NCBI GenBank assembly: GCA_024704765.1
Contig: JAKMXF010000327.1
Span: forward strand, 141,360-205,359
Direction: 5' to 3'
DNA length: 64,000 nt
From: Oopsacas minuta
Taxonomy: Eukaryota > Porifera > Hexactinellida > Lyssacinosida > Leucopsacidae
Shown here: positions 1 to 14,400 of the stretch, piece after piece
Numbering within the stretch: position 1 is the first letter of the stretch
Layout of the letters: each line of letters starts with the position of its first letter
Made by a program: the position numbers and the translations under genes
Notes under the pieces: model-generated
Told to the model about the DNA's origin: nothing
Database searches by the model: none
The model's input: only the letters and a program-made list of their open reading frames with translations

Positions 1-499
1 CCACTAATCTTCGATCTTATATCTCAGATAGATCCGGAATAACTCTTTGATGAAACTGTAAGTTTTCTGTATTCAAGTGTGTGTGAATTTACAGAATACT
101 CCTAGATGTTTCCTAATATTATATGGGATAATATATACCGTATTTCCCTGAATAATCTAAAACTAATTGTGTGTAGCAACACTCCCAAACTACGTTTTTT
201 TCCATTGTACAACCGAGTTTAGAATTAGAAGAACCAACCATGTATTAAGAAAGGGTCTATTGGAAATTGTAATGCCATTCATTATAATTACACACAATTA
301 GGTATTTTTCCAGTTTTCAAATTCAATATATATTACAATTGAAATCGTGTTATTTTAACACAGATTATTTTTGTCTTATTTGTGCTTTTTTTTGTCTTCA
401 AGTCGGTTTATAAATTGTTTATTCAAATTCTCATATAAATAATCTGATTTTTCAAACCAATATTTACATAAATCAGCTCCCTACACTGGTTTTTCAATT

Positions 500-582
500 G
501 ATATTACTCCAGTTGATACAAACTCCAGATAAGGCGAACAAATTTTGAGCGTACGTTTGTGTTCTTATTAACGAGGTTCTAC
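500..582. repeat. Pogo-like MITE end fragment
   Basis: The stretch containing GATAAGGCGAACAAATTT and ending AACGAGGTTCTACTG closely matches the right end of the MITE at 3713-3900. No matching left end was found here, so it is probably a truncated copy. Confidence 0.5.
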
Positions 583-1005
583 TGTTTGTAACTTTTATTT
601 ATGGAATTTACATTATGTAATATCTTTATCAAAGTTGTTAAATGTAAATTGTGCGTTTGATTGGAGAGTAACTAAAGAGCAAACAAAGTACTCTATCTAA
701 ATAAAACCTGAGAATGTTTGAAGTAATAAATTCATTCAGAGCTTGTCGGGGTTGTATTCGCCTATGGATCGTGTAGAACCACGTAGATAGTTAGGTTAGG
801 TAAACCGTTTCCAGAAGATGGTTCTTATTTTGGAGATGCTCTGATAACCGGTGTATTCTTATGAGCGTTACCCACTAGTATTAATATTATTTATACTTTA
901 TGATTTAAATTATGATTTTTTGTTTTAAAGAATTCCGAACTAAGAATTTTTGGGAAAAATCGGCTAAAAGTTGATTTGATTTAAAAATTCTTCTCATTAG
1001 GGAAA

Positions 1006-1117
1006 CTGTTATATTATGTTAGAAGGACTATAGCTGTTATATTATGTTAGAAGGACTATAGCTGTTATATTATGTTAGAAGGACTATAGCTGTTATATTA
1101 TGTTAGAAGGACTATAG
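1006..1117. repeat. 28-bp tandem repeat, four copies
   Basis: Four uninterrupted identical copies of a 28-bp unit (it begins CTGTTATATTATGTTAGAAG and ends GACTATAG) lie end to end. There are no spacers, so this is a minisatellite and not a CRISPR array. Confidence 0.95.
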
Positions 1118-2453
1118 CGTTGAATCTTTATTTTAGCTATTTTCTTTGAGAAGAAATTAAAGCATGGATTTGTAATACAATTTTAGCTACGATAATTACC
1201 TAAAACTGTTCTTTTCGTGTTAACTTCATGGATTTAACATTAAATATTAAAGTAAGAATGCAAAGTTAAGTGAGATTCGGTTGAAATCTGTGAAACTCAC
1301 TTCAGATCTCTGAGACTTGACAACTTTCTGGATCAACTTCTTCAATTGATCAATTCACTCTTAAATAGTTACTTTTATCTTGATAGTGAATTATATATTC
1401 CCAAATTGTCATCACATTATTAGAATTAAATTTAGTTCGATGATTCTTTAGAAATAGATTTCTATTAGTGCCATTTTTATGTGTAGTGTATTTGATGAAT
1501 TTCAGAACTGATTTCATCATTATCAGTGTCTTTCTTGTAATGCTCGACTGGCTTCTGATCCAATCAGTATACTAAACCAATTGTATGTATCTTGCATTAT
1601 ACAAGTAGACAACTACTATGTATAAACTAATTTTTCGAAATATAATACTAGTTTATAGCCGCTAGGGCATTTGTTTTGGTTATCTAGAAATATAATTATA
1701 CATATTTAATTCTTCCCTAAATCCCAGCTATTCTAGCTACCCGTGTATTGATACAAATTTTTATCTAATTTACATAAAATTATCCACAATTTCTTTAGCC
1801 ATTTTTAGACAGTGAATTTATACCCCTCACTGAATATAGAATGGATTCAATCAATCGATTTAGTCATCAGTTCATCCCTCTAATTACCAATTATTCCACC
1901 TTCACATTTATGAATGAGATCAATTTATATTCTGGAATTCGTGGTCAAATTCTTTAGTTCAAAGAGATCACTGATTTATACCTTCTGTCGAAGAAGACAA
2001 AACTGTTTGTGGCGTATGTCATTTGCTTTGAATGGCATTCTGACAATAATATTCTTTGTCTTTCAATGCTACTGAATTTGGATTGAAATTAAAAAATTAC
2101 ACCAAGTGATTCATTACGATCTATTATATGAAACCAATGCATTTGATAGATGTGAATTATTCAACATTGAGAAATTTCAAGAGTCATCTAGATTTATATA
2201 AATTGGTAAGAACTGTAGGTACTACTATTATCAAGTATCACATTAGTATAGTTTTGGTATTATTCTACTTTACATAATATTCTGATTTTATTTCGTGCCT
2301 GCTCGTTTTCCTCTGGCGCCTCTATTGTTCATTCTTTATTTTTTAGTTGGTGCCTAATTTCAGTTCCGAGCCGTCTTACTTTCACTGAATTCCATTATTT
2401 GTTTAGGCAAATACACATTTGAACTATATAATTATTAGGGGCTCTTTCATCAA

Positions 2454-2487
2454 ATGGCTCAGAGAATACCTTCTCCATCCAACTTAG
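2454..2487 (+). CDS. T-box gene, proposed coding exon 1
   Basis: A short ATG-initiated frame (MAQRIPSPSNL) runs into the donor TTAG|GTCAGT in phase 1. Exon 2 needs one upstream base to complete its first codon; the last G here makes GAC and keeps the frame through all eight exons. It lies about 8.8 kb from exon 2, so another small exon could serve instead. A spliced transcript would settle it. Confidence 0.4.
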
Positions 2488-5400
2488 GTCAGTTCATATA
2501 TTATTTATTATATTTAATCATATTTACAAATATACCATTCGAATATCTTTATTGATTTCAGTACAATTACGCACTTTGATTTCATTGTACAAATAATCTA
2601 GTTTATCGGATGTGAAGACATCAACCAGAATATTAATTTGTTTTATTATTCTAAAATGGAGGGAAAATCATTTCAGTTTAGTTTTTGTTTGTAAGATTCT
2701 TTTCTAACAAATCATTCAATATATTTACTGCGAAATTATTTATTTTTCCTTTATTTATAATTACTTTTCAATCTACAATGAATATGAAAACATGTCATCT
2801 CGATTTATTTGTTATACTGACCCAAATTGTCCATGGTTAGCATTCACCTGCGGCCTTCTAAACCTAAATCATACACAACAAATCTTTTACTTTGATTTGA
2901 GATAGTCTAATTGTTTGTTTCATTTTCTGAGCATATAATTGCTACCTGTCCCGATTTAGTGTGACGTCTCTCATTATTTAACATTTGCTGTGTGAAGCTC
3001 TTCAGTTATGTATTGCTACCTTTGTAATTGGGTTCGCTGAAATCGAATATAGCTGAATTTTCGTCGCCGGACCATTAGCATGATAGACTATTGCAAATGT
3101 TTTGATTATTTCTCTTCATTTATGAAGGAAACATATATTTTATTCTGAAATATCGCTAGAAGATAAAATTATGAGCTAATGCCCCTTACGTAGACTATCA
3201 CATCACGATTTTCTGGCTAGTAATTATGTCAATACTTGTGAGGAATCGATGAGATATTAAATAGGTATATCCGCATCCCCTCGCAAGACTTTTCCCCATC
3301 TCATTAGAGTCGGCATAAAGTACTTTTTGAAAGGCAATTCTATTGGGACGAGATCGGAGTTATTTTACAAATTTTTATGTTATGGAGGTTCTAGTGCACA
3401 CGAAACCTCCCACAACATAAATATTTGTAAAACAGACTCGGATCTCATCCCAATAGAATTGTCTTTCAATAAATAAGATAATACAGAACCTTATTACAGG
3501 CGACGGAAAATCCAGCAATGAAAATTCCTTCAACGGCTGAAATCAATGGTTTCGTTATGTGACTTGAGTCACAATTTATTGATAATGTAATTAAATATTT
3601 ACATATAATGCTTCATAATTAATTGAATGCGAGTAGTACATTACAATACCTTTTAGTACCAACCTATATGGGAAATTTTGCTAATATTAGTACTTGAATT
3701 CACAACATACTACAGTGGAACCTCCTCAATCTGAACACGGTGATACTAATTAATTAACTGATAAGATGAACAAATAATTGCACATTCCAGGTCCTTACGA
3801 TGGATATCCAATTGGTGTTAACCTCCGGTCAATATGAACTCCGGATAAGGCGAACAAATTTGCTCGTCCGTTGGTGTTTGTATTAATGAGGTTCTACCCG
3901 TATATAGCATTTAATTAATTAATATTTACTCAAAATTTGCAAGGTAGAGCTAATTGGTATCCATTTTAATTGGTATCCATTTTAACTGGCCTATTGGTCG
4001 ATAAAAATTTCCATAATTGTGAAATTTTAGAGGTCTTATTCAGTCAATACTTTACGGTAATCATTTTGTTTATGGTTAACTGATTATATGCTCTATAATT
4101 ATCCTCACGAAATATTACTTTTACACACTTAGATTTCAAGATTCACTTGTTTGCATTTATTGAAATTCGCCTTGAATAGAATAAATTACCATAAAACGAA
4201 TATATTCTATTATTATAGGGGACAGATCAAAATGTGAATTAAACGTCTTGCAGACGTTTTAACCCGAAATCATTCTATATAAAATGTAGAATAACGAGAG
4301 ATTGACAAAAATACAAAGCACTCATATACATCTATACAAAGAATTCACAAACTATTTGATATAACTGTTATCTCCTTCTGGAGCGTAAAATAAACTTTGA
4401 TGATATATACATATGACTAAACAGGTACGGCACATGAAATTGTTACGGCATTTCCATATATATGTCTTGAATTTGAAATAGAATGTATGATACTTGTTGG
4501 TTCAACGAGTAAGATACATTCAATGAAGATGCCAGAAGATTCGTACTGTAATTCCCTGACATGTCGTTCTGATTCCGCTGGCCCTGCTAAATATTTAAGT
4601 TGAAGTTGAAAGAATATTTCTTCAATTTACAGAGTATCTAATAATTAGATTTACATATTTATCTAACAGTGTAACTGCCTGAACAAACTTGTACCACTCA
4701 AAGTAGTTTCGATTATTTCTCCAGTCCAACAGATGTGTTGTATTTTAAAGTATTATGTATTCTTTATATATTATCGGTATTTCTGATCTATCAAATTTCA
4801 TTTTTCCATTTATCCAATTGAGATTTGTTTTCACTAACAATTTATCGCACTATTCATTTGAATTTATTTTTATCAGATAGTAAGATAGTATTTACTTTTT
4901 TCACTCAATTTATTTTCGCTATGTCTAAGAGCTCTGATGTTATTCTTATCTGTTAATTCTTGTGGCGCATATTCCTAAAATCGTAATTAATTAAATCGTA
5001 TTTCCACCTGCTCATATTTCTTATGGATGATATGTTATCTAATAATAAGATTCGACAGCCTGATACTACTTTAGAGTTGCTTTTTCTACGATTACGTCTA
5101 GGAATTCTGCTGAGAATGCTGCCTCAACACAAATGATCTTTTTTTAACTTGGCTTATTTATCTCTACGTTATCTAATAGACAAAATAAGACACAATTTAT
5201 TATCGCATTACAAATTGGTGAAATCTGTTAGATCTACATTATCAATACTTTCATCCAAAGAACAATCTGTATCCTTCAAATTGTAGTAATAATTACGAAT
5301 TAATTTCCCCTGCAATAAAGAATTTAGGTAATTCATCAGATTCTAACTATTTAAATGAGTTAACAAAATCAACTAAATGTAGAGTAATAGTATTATTTTT

Positions 5401-8400
5401 AGATGTATTCAATGTGAATATAAACCAGATTTACATTGTAGTGGTGACAATACAATATATTATTATTGATTCATAATTATCTCCTTTTTCTATTATTCAT
5501 GGAGATGACTAGCTACAATGAAATAAGATTACTAGGTAATTTTCATTTACTTTGACCTCCCATTATTTGGATTAACAAATATTTAACTACATGGTTTCGA
5601 TCTTTTTTGGTTTCTGTCCATAAGTACATAACGCTTATGACGTTCTGGATTTGAATTTTCATTAGTGTTGCTCTCGTAACGTGAAATTGGATCTAAAAGA
5701 TATCATCAGTTCAATGTCGATGCACGTTAAGCGTTATTTTTTTATTTGTCAACACTTAATCTAGGAAATACAATTTATTACCATAGGATCTCCTATTGAT
5801 AAACAGCCTTCTAGACGTTATATTTGCGATTTGAAATCGTTAACGATTCCAATCAAATGGACCTGACGGCTAAGGTGTGCCATATTTTTGTACAGTATAC
5901 TCTCGTTATAACAAAGTGCTCGGGACCTCGGTTTCATTTCGTACAAGCGGTATTTGGTTGTAAGCGGAGTAAAACCAATTGCTTTCAAGCTATAGAGAGG
6001 GGAAAGATCACTTCGTTATAATGAGAGTTTCGTAACATCCGATCTGGTCATAACGGGAGTTTACTGTATTTAGAAATCAGAAACTGTCGAAATATGTTAA
6101 TGAAATGAACAAACAGAGGGGTTTTAGCATCAACCTTTTAGGGTGCTGGCTCAAGTTCACACTGCTAGTCTGATTATTTTTATTGCACTACTTTTGGCTT
6201 TAGGGCTGCTCTATGCTTGAACAAATAAGCATAGCAATTTAATTATTGGCTAAAAGTTCATATGGAATGTCTTTTTAAATTTTTAATTGGTCATGATGAA
6301 CCAGTAATTGTAATTTGTTCAATATATAGATTACACTATTAACATAATGACATCAATTAGACAAGCGTAGATCATGCCTACGTATGCTATGTATTATCAT
6401 TACTACACAAATTGTAAAATGTATATGCGTAGCTGTATCTAGAATTGCATAGTGCAAACTGTGACATAGTATAATATTTATACTCTATTTTAACAACCTG
6501 AAAAAATAGAAATAGTATAGTAATTCTATTGAATGGACCACATTTCATATACTTCATTCATCGTCACACCTAGTAAGTCTTAATATACATTATCAATAAT
6601 ATTATGTCATTTACTCGTTATCACAGATTATCTATTTAGCTTTTGCCTTGTACATATGTGTGATCATTATCAAGCCTAATTGGGAATTGTACTTGACCAG
6701 TAGAAATTACTTATTTGATTGGTATTCATTCATTTCCAATCGATAGTTAAATTTGTGCTTACATTACATAGAAACTACGCTACTTTTCAATGAGCCATGA
6801 GTAAATACGGCGGACTCGTTCAAAGAAACTGTTATACGAAACTCCGGAAATACGTTTTCTACTCGGAATAAGTCCTAATAACCAAATGATATGCAATTAA
6901 TCTTAATTATTAACTGCAGGGAAGACACTACGTGTTAGCCCGGACCTAGATAAGCCCTTGGACTAGAGGACGTAGGGCGGACATCATTCATCGTCCACGC
7001 CATTAGGGCATCTCCTTATTGTTGCTGGAGTAAATTTGCATTTGAAATATAATCCCATAGCATTAATATACTGTTAATAGCATCAGTAAACTATGAAATC
7101 TGCCAACCCTGGACACGATAGATTGTTTTACATTTGTTTGTGACAGCGATAAAGAATTGGTTACTCATGCACAATTAGATCATTGAATGTAATCTTCAAT
7201 TATGGCATTTGAATTTGATTTATCTATATTTTCATTATTATGTGATCTTTCTTGTTGTTAGTATACTCCTGTTCATGCCTTTAATAACAGGCTGACCATA
7301 TGTCCTATTTTATCGGACTGCCCTCTTTATTGCTGCCTGTCATTTTTTTTCTATTCTGTCCTTATATTTGCTTGTTGTCCTTTATAAAGGTTCTCAAACC
7401 GAGACGAACACTCAATAATTCGTATGCCTTTCTCGCATTAGAGCCTAGAATCTGCTTAACAAGTATATGCAGTAAAACTCGGATAAGACATACCCTCTCG
7501 GGAATCAAAGATTTGTACGTACTAATTACTAGCCGAATTCTACTGTAAATTCTTTGCAGAGAATTTCAGACAATTCAGAGCGTAAAAATGTTTCATATGA
7601 TATATGATATATGATATATGATATATGATATATGATGTTTGATGTTTGATGTTTGATGTTTGATGTTTGATGTTTGATGTTTGATTCATATTTTATGTGA
7701 ATTTTACTGAAATTTCGTCACAATTTGACCAATAGTATCTGTGATTATTTAATATCCAATTTTGTTGGTATTATCTTTACGTAATTCTAGAACATCCCAG
7801 TTGATATTTGATATCTATCTGACGATAGATAATTGTTACAATAGGGTTATTTCATACATTTTCTTAAAATAATACCTCTATTAATAAAGCAAAATATTGA
7901 TAGTTATATAAGATGACCAGAAGTGCTTTCGCAAAAAACCCTTCTAGTCATCCTATATAGTCCAGGTTACCTGGACTGGCTGGACAGAATCCTAGAAAAA
8001 CTGGATATCCCATTTGAGAATTTATGTCGGTATTTCTGTAAGCTATGTAATAGTAACAATTATGAATACATGTATTGTTAACGTACTATATGTTGTGAAG
8101 CAATCTAACCAAAACCCCGCCAAAATGATGAAAATTGAATCACGCGTTTTACCTAGGTGAAGAAACTGGACACAGCCAAAATTGACCACAAAAACCTGCA
8201 CTGTCTAGGGAAAATGAACTATTGTCACCCTATAGCTATAGTAATTGTATAGTCTATAAATGAAAATTAATTATCATTCAATGTCCTTTTTTTAAGAATG
8301 AGGAGATGGTCACTCTGCTTTAAATTACTACTCTTCTCTTCATGATGGTAAACAATTATAAAGTATTCACTTCTATCAATTCCTATTAGTTTTTATTACT

Positions 8401-11400
8401 TTGATAATACAATACTATCATAAAGCTAGTATTCAATTAATGACCCTTCTGCTGATTACATTTTCACACTTATTTGTTAAATTAACTTTAATAAAGCGGA
8501 CTTTTGCGTCATTAATGCAATAATGAAGTCTGATGGGTTCATTTCGCTCCTATGTGTGAACCATTAGGCCATGTAGATATTGCCTAAACACTATTTATTA
8601 ACTATTATTCAGTTTAACTAGGTAAAGCTAGAAATGTTTGGTCATTATTTTCACAGTTAAATTTCATAATGCAACAAATCTCAAAAGGTAAGAATATTCA
8701 TTGTATGTTGAAATATTGATTAATTAAAAACACTAAAATCATATATCCAGTATTTCTCTGAATAAGCGCCGGGGGCTAAAAACGCTCCAAATTTTGTGAA
8801 TTATTGCCACCCTCTAGAAGATTCTTTGTTGAAATTTCCGCTACATTTGGCCATGCAACAAATTGGGGAACTAATTTCCCTAATCTTTTATATTTTCAAA
8901 AATTGAAATATAATTAAGCCAAAAATTCCCATGAAAATCACAACCGCTTTGGCACTTATTCAGAGCAATACGGTATTTACCATATATTTACTGGCATTTA
9001 ATCCTCTTACTCAATTTTCACGATTAACTCCTATCCATTTTGTACAAGTACATTACTAATGATTTTTGATACTACTCCTCTTTGAATATGTGAAGTGTCA
9101 AAAAGTTGTTATGCACTGATTTCAATTATCTTTCAGTCCTGTTTTATATTAACAAATTTAGTTGCTATTATGAAAGTTTTTTAATGAACAGGGCATATGG
9201 CCGCTATGAAACAGTTATACTAACATTGTAATTTCTCGCATTATGAAGTCTGTGTTTCATGAACGTAATTTTTAGCCTCATAGATGTTCGTTATAAGTGT
9301 ACCTAACTCTCTATAATCGTATATGTTGCAGTCAAAGTGAGTTTCCTGTCAAAACCTGTTTTGATTGAACAGGTTTTGACAGGAGGTGGTTACAAGTTGA
9401 GATAACTAGTGTTAGCTAAAATTATTTTATTTTAGTAATTTTGTATATCCGTATATAAATGCTACTACAAAACATATCACCCCAGGATGATTAGCGCTCC
9501 TCCTCGTACCCTCTGGCTACTTCTCAGACGTTAGGTATATGAAATTAAGGTAGAGGATTTGAAATATTTGAAGATCAAATTTATTTTGTTATTGTTGAAG
9601 AGCTGATTTCGTGACTTTTCCAAACTGTTGTTTACCATTTCCATTGAATTGTAATGAAGCATTCAACCTCACTGATAATCCTTCTTGATGTAATGATTAT
9701 CCTTTAATTAATAAGTTGCATTAGTGAGCAAACAATTTTAGAATCCAGAATTCATGATTTCCATAATTGATATTAATCAGATGGTTCAAATCAAACAACC
9801 CTGAGTTTATCCATATGAATTGTTTCTTTATCGGTTTCGGTATCCTTCTTACGAGCGAGTATAGCAAGAGAGGAATTTTAACCTTTGTAATATATGTCCA
9901 ATCAATTTGACAGGGATAAATTAGCTTGTAAGTATATTCTGTATTCTAATCATAGGATACTATACACTTAGTATTGAGAGTGGTAATTTGAATTTCACTG
10001 AATATAATATGAATTATTAATAAATTAATTATATTCTAATAAAATAATGTACTCTATATCCGCATCCCGAGCTAGTGCTAATAGAACCTATACCCAACAC
10101 CAAAATAGTAAAAAAGCCCCTGATCCCTTCTCAATGAATTTTTCTTTTAATGAATAAGTTTATATGGAATCTAATTACAGGCAACGAAAGTTCCGACAAC
10201 GCCTACTGACATATCTTTCTATCGAGTACAATTCTCTGTATTGCACATTTTGGCAGCAAATGAAATTCGATTTGATTCCGAAACTATTTAGATTATGTAG
10301 TGACTAGCGATTGTATTCCGATGCTAGTAATCATACAAGGGTGCATTTTAAAAGATCATCTCAGAAGGCCTTCACCAATTTATGCTCATCCTCTTCATCT
10401 GAAATATGTCTAGTTGTGTCTATGATCATATACGTATATCGGTCGCTTCTTGGTTGTAGATAAATTCCTCAGTTAGATTTCAAATTCATAATCGTATTGA
10501 ATTTTGGTGTACGTAGGACTGTAGGAAGTAAACCATACCTAGATTGTACATCTTAATTTTACCAATAGAACAAGAGTCTCAGAATACAGTCGCAAAATTC
10601 AGAATCTGTGCACTTGTTTTTAGCTTTAAATTCTGAGATGTGGCTAATTTAGATCCAGCATACTCTATTACCTCAGTATAGCCGTTGAAAGTAGGAATCT
10701 GCTACGAATTTGTAATTTGTTTACTTTGTGTACCTAAAAGTAAACTAATATTCACAATATGTTGTTTACAATACCATATTCGGACTCAGCATACTCAATT
10801 ACCCCAGGATAGTCGTTGAATATATGATTCTATCTCAATTTTGAAATTTGTTTACTTTATATTCATAAAACAACAATAATTTAACATATAAGAAACTTGA
10901 AAAAGCGACAATTTCAAAATTGCATACCTTAAATCCTTTCCTTGACGACAAACAAACAAACAAACAAACAACAATTGAGATTGAATAATATAAATATTTA
11001 GTCAAGTTTTATTTAATTCTACTTACTTCCTTGGGTTGAACACGATGAATACTACATAATAATCATCCGATATCTCGTATTCGAGAAATTCAATTTCAAA
11101 ATTGCATACCATAAATCTATTCTTGAAAACTGACAACAAATATATAAACAAACAACATTTGAGATTTAATCATATAGATGCGAAAAAGGTATAACAACAA
11201 GCAAGCAAGCAAGCAAATATACTGAATTATGTGAACTAATCTATTAAAAACGTAATAATTGTGGTTTTAATTTTGTATTCTTATTAGACGCAAACGCTAT
11301 CCACCAGCCTGCCATTCCAAGTCAGGATAGTTCGTTTAGCGTTCGACCTCAACAGAGTATCGTTAGTCCTGAGTTGCCCCCTCATTCCTCTCCTGTGTTC

Positions 11401-14400
11401 TCTGTTGTGCAAATGGAAGATATATTGTCAGAGGATATCAAACCAAAAGAACTTACATCCTCATCCACTCAAGAAAAGGTTGCTGTTAGCCTACTGGATT
11501 CTGAGCTCTGGAACGAATTCTCTCAGGCGCAGAACGAAATGATAATTACAAAAGTTGGAAGGTATTATTTTAATAATTATAACGCTCTACATTTATATGG
11601 AATCTTAAACACTTGGGGATGTGCTTCTAGTTTTCATTTGCTACAGTTTGATACCTTGTGCTTAATCATAGGATATTGTTATTAGAATTTTTCCACCTCT
11701 TAGAAACCTTTTTCCGGTTATCAAGATCAAGGTAGAGCGTCTCAATCCCGACGAAATATATAAAGTCGAGCTGGACATTTGCTCGGTAGATGATTGCCGC
11801 TACAAATATCACGAGAATGAATGGGTTGTTGCTGGCAAAGCAGAGCCGCTTGTTCCTTCGAGTTCATACGTCCACCCCGACACCCCCTCAAAAGGATCGG
11901 AGATAATGAAGCAGCCTCTTTCCTTCCGGAAAGTTAAGATCACAAACAGTAATGACCAAAAAGAAGGATATGTAAGTTTTATATTACTTTGAGTAGAGAG
12001 AAATTTGTTGACAATATTTATGCCTAATTCGATTAATTATTCTTACCATATGATTATGTTAATCTCGTATATATCCCTGACTATGTTATTCAGAATCCTC
12101 ACACAAGCAATTAGATGCACTCCTACATTTTCAGTCTTTGTATGTGTTATGTAAATACGCCTCATCCTATGTTGCAAATATGACTGCCATACAGTTACTC
12201 ATTTCTAGTATGATTCCATATGCAACCTGCTGTTGTAATCTTATCCTAGGGAGATTAATTACTGACAGAACAATAGAGCAAGTCACCATTATACCATATT
12301 TCTTAACTAATAAGAATGTTAACTTAGTTACTGTATGTTCAAACAGCGCTTCGTGGATTAATTCTATGCTAGCTTTCAGTAATATTGAGTTACCAAGCGA
12401 TTCTTAATATATTAATTAATTAAACATTAATTCAGTTCATCAATCAAGTCTCTTTGATGATCTAATTGATGGGTTATGCCAAATAGTTAACTTCAATGAT
12501 TACATAAATTCACGGGTTACAAGTATAGAAATTGATTAATTGAATAGCACCTACACCTGAGGGATTTTATTATGCTTTGTATGGTAACAGTTAATTTACT
12601 GTTATCATTCCGTGTGAAGCAAGCTAAGGAATAAGTGAGTGTGTCATGAGGGCCTAAGGGGCGAAATCTTGTTTATAAAACGACCTTGACAGTATTAAAA
12701 ACGCGACTTTGTTGTATGCAACAACAACAACAATCCTTTTACACCACATAAAAAGCTTGTAAATGTTATTCAGCTAGATCACGTAATTATATAATTAATT
12801 ATACGAGCATTTGGCTCGTCGCTTCGGCGCATTGCGCTTCGAGGTATCCATTATTCTCCAAATTGAGGGCCCCTTTGAGTATTATAATATATAGATATAT
12901 TTAGAACAATGTAATTCACAAATATACGTATATGACATATAAATTATTGAAATATTTTGTATAATCAGCCCCTCTGTAGCCGTTAAGATGAAGTAACTAT
13001 GTGAATTTTGAGATTTCGCTAATTTGTTTATTTTATATTCTTAAAAACAACAATATATGTATATATGAGAACCTTGAAAATACAAAATTCGGATTCTGCG
13101 TACTTAGTTACCCCTGGATAGCCGTTTAGATCAAGCCTGTACGTATATTTTGAGGTTTGGCTAATTTGTTTACTTTATATTCATAAAAACAACAATAAAT
13201 TTACATATGATTAATCCAAAAATGTGACAATCGGGTTCAGCATGTTCGATATATTTAATGAATTTTTATTGAATTCTATTTACTTCTTTGATAAACACGA
13301 TAAATACATAGTTATGCGACAGTTTCAAAATTGCATACCTTAAATCCTTTTCCTTGACAACGGACAAACAAACAAACAACAATTGAGATTTGATTATCCC
13401 CTATACCCGTGGGGGCAAACCTCAGCGTATTCAATTTTAGCTAGATTTGGGACAAATACATGTATTTATCTCTATGATGAAATAAATCTTTGGGTTCCTC
13501 AATGAAAAACAGTCGTTGGAGGAAGTGGCTATACATATTTACTAAAATATCTCTAGTTAAAGGACATTTGAATTGAATTTATAAATGGGGTTGGGGAGTT
13601 ATCAGATCCGCCTACCCACTTATAGACGTTCCTCTTTATTCATCATTCTATATTTACAGATAACTTTAAATTCAATGCACAAGTATGTACCACGGGTGAC
13701 AATATCTATAAAGCATATGGGCACTTTTCAAGTTGTAGAATCCGTGAATTTCAATGAAACGATGTTTTATGCTGTCACAGCTTATCAGAATCAAAAGGTA
13801 ATTATTTTGTTATTATTTATTCTTCTCCTTTTAACCATTCTCTTTGCACCCTGTACAGTATTACCTCGAATAATCGCCTTGAGTTTATGGCGCATTTTAT
13901 AACGCAGCACCATGGTAGCAAGTGAGGTGTCCGTAAAATGATTCATGACATGTGACTATAATGTACTCAGCAAGAGATTATTATTGGACATAGACCAAGG
14001 TAATATTTGAGGGAATACGGTATATAATTCTATTACAAGTTCTCGAATGGTTATACATACATAACTTACAAATACTTTATAGGTAACTCAATTGAAAATC
14101 AAATATAACCCTTTTGCAAAAGGATTCCGCGGCAGCGAGTTATCATCTTATCCCAGATCAAGGTATGTTTAGTACATTTGGTTTAAGTATGTACGAAGAA
14201 TGTATTACATATTTATTCAGATACCGACAAATGTTCCTAACACTAGTTTCACCACTAGACCAACTGGACCAATTGCTTCTTCTACTCCCATACCTTAGTA
14301 GTTAGGCTGATATTCTTCAGTTTGGCATCTAGTTCAAATTGGATATTACATTGAAAAATTCCATTAGAATTAGTAGAATGATCTCTGGACCTATTATTGA

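Larger units (their letters stand above)
1..2453. other. Gene-free flank upstream of the T-box gene
   Basis: AT-rich non-coding DNA with no long open frame. It holds a right-end fragment of a pogo-like MITE near 500-582, a four-copy 28-bp tandem repeat at 1006-1117, and an isolated MITE end near 138-160. If the proposed first coding exon at 2454 is right, the promoter and 5' UTR of the T-box gene lie in this stretch, but no promoter motif could be picked out with confidence. Confidence 0.5.
2488..11287 (+). other. T-box intron 1, rich in repeats
   Basis: If exon 1 is correct this is an 8.8-kb intron. It contains a palindromic dispersed repeat (about 3020-3540) and a fragment of the same family (10055-10220). 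It also holds pogo-like MITEs at 3713-3900, 5891-6068 and 7471-7547, a 7-mer repeat tract at 7594-7686, a MITE at 8747-8973, a 16-bp hairpin at 9345-9383, and pieces of a modular repeat at about 10655-11180. No protein-coding exon was recognised inside. Confidence 0.45.

Noticed and set aside
1006-1117. CRISPR-like 28-bp repeats
   Set aside because: The four units touch each other with no spacers, so it is a minisatellite.
5824-6021. Short plus-strand frame as a gene
   Set aside because: It overlaps a MITE with clear inverted ends and contains no recognisable domain.
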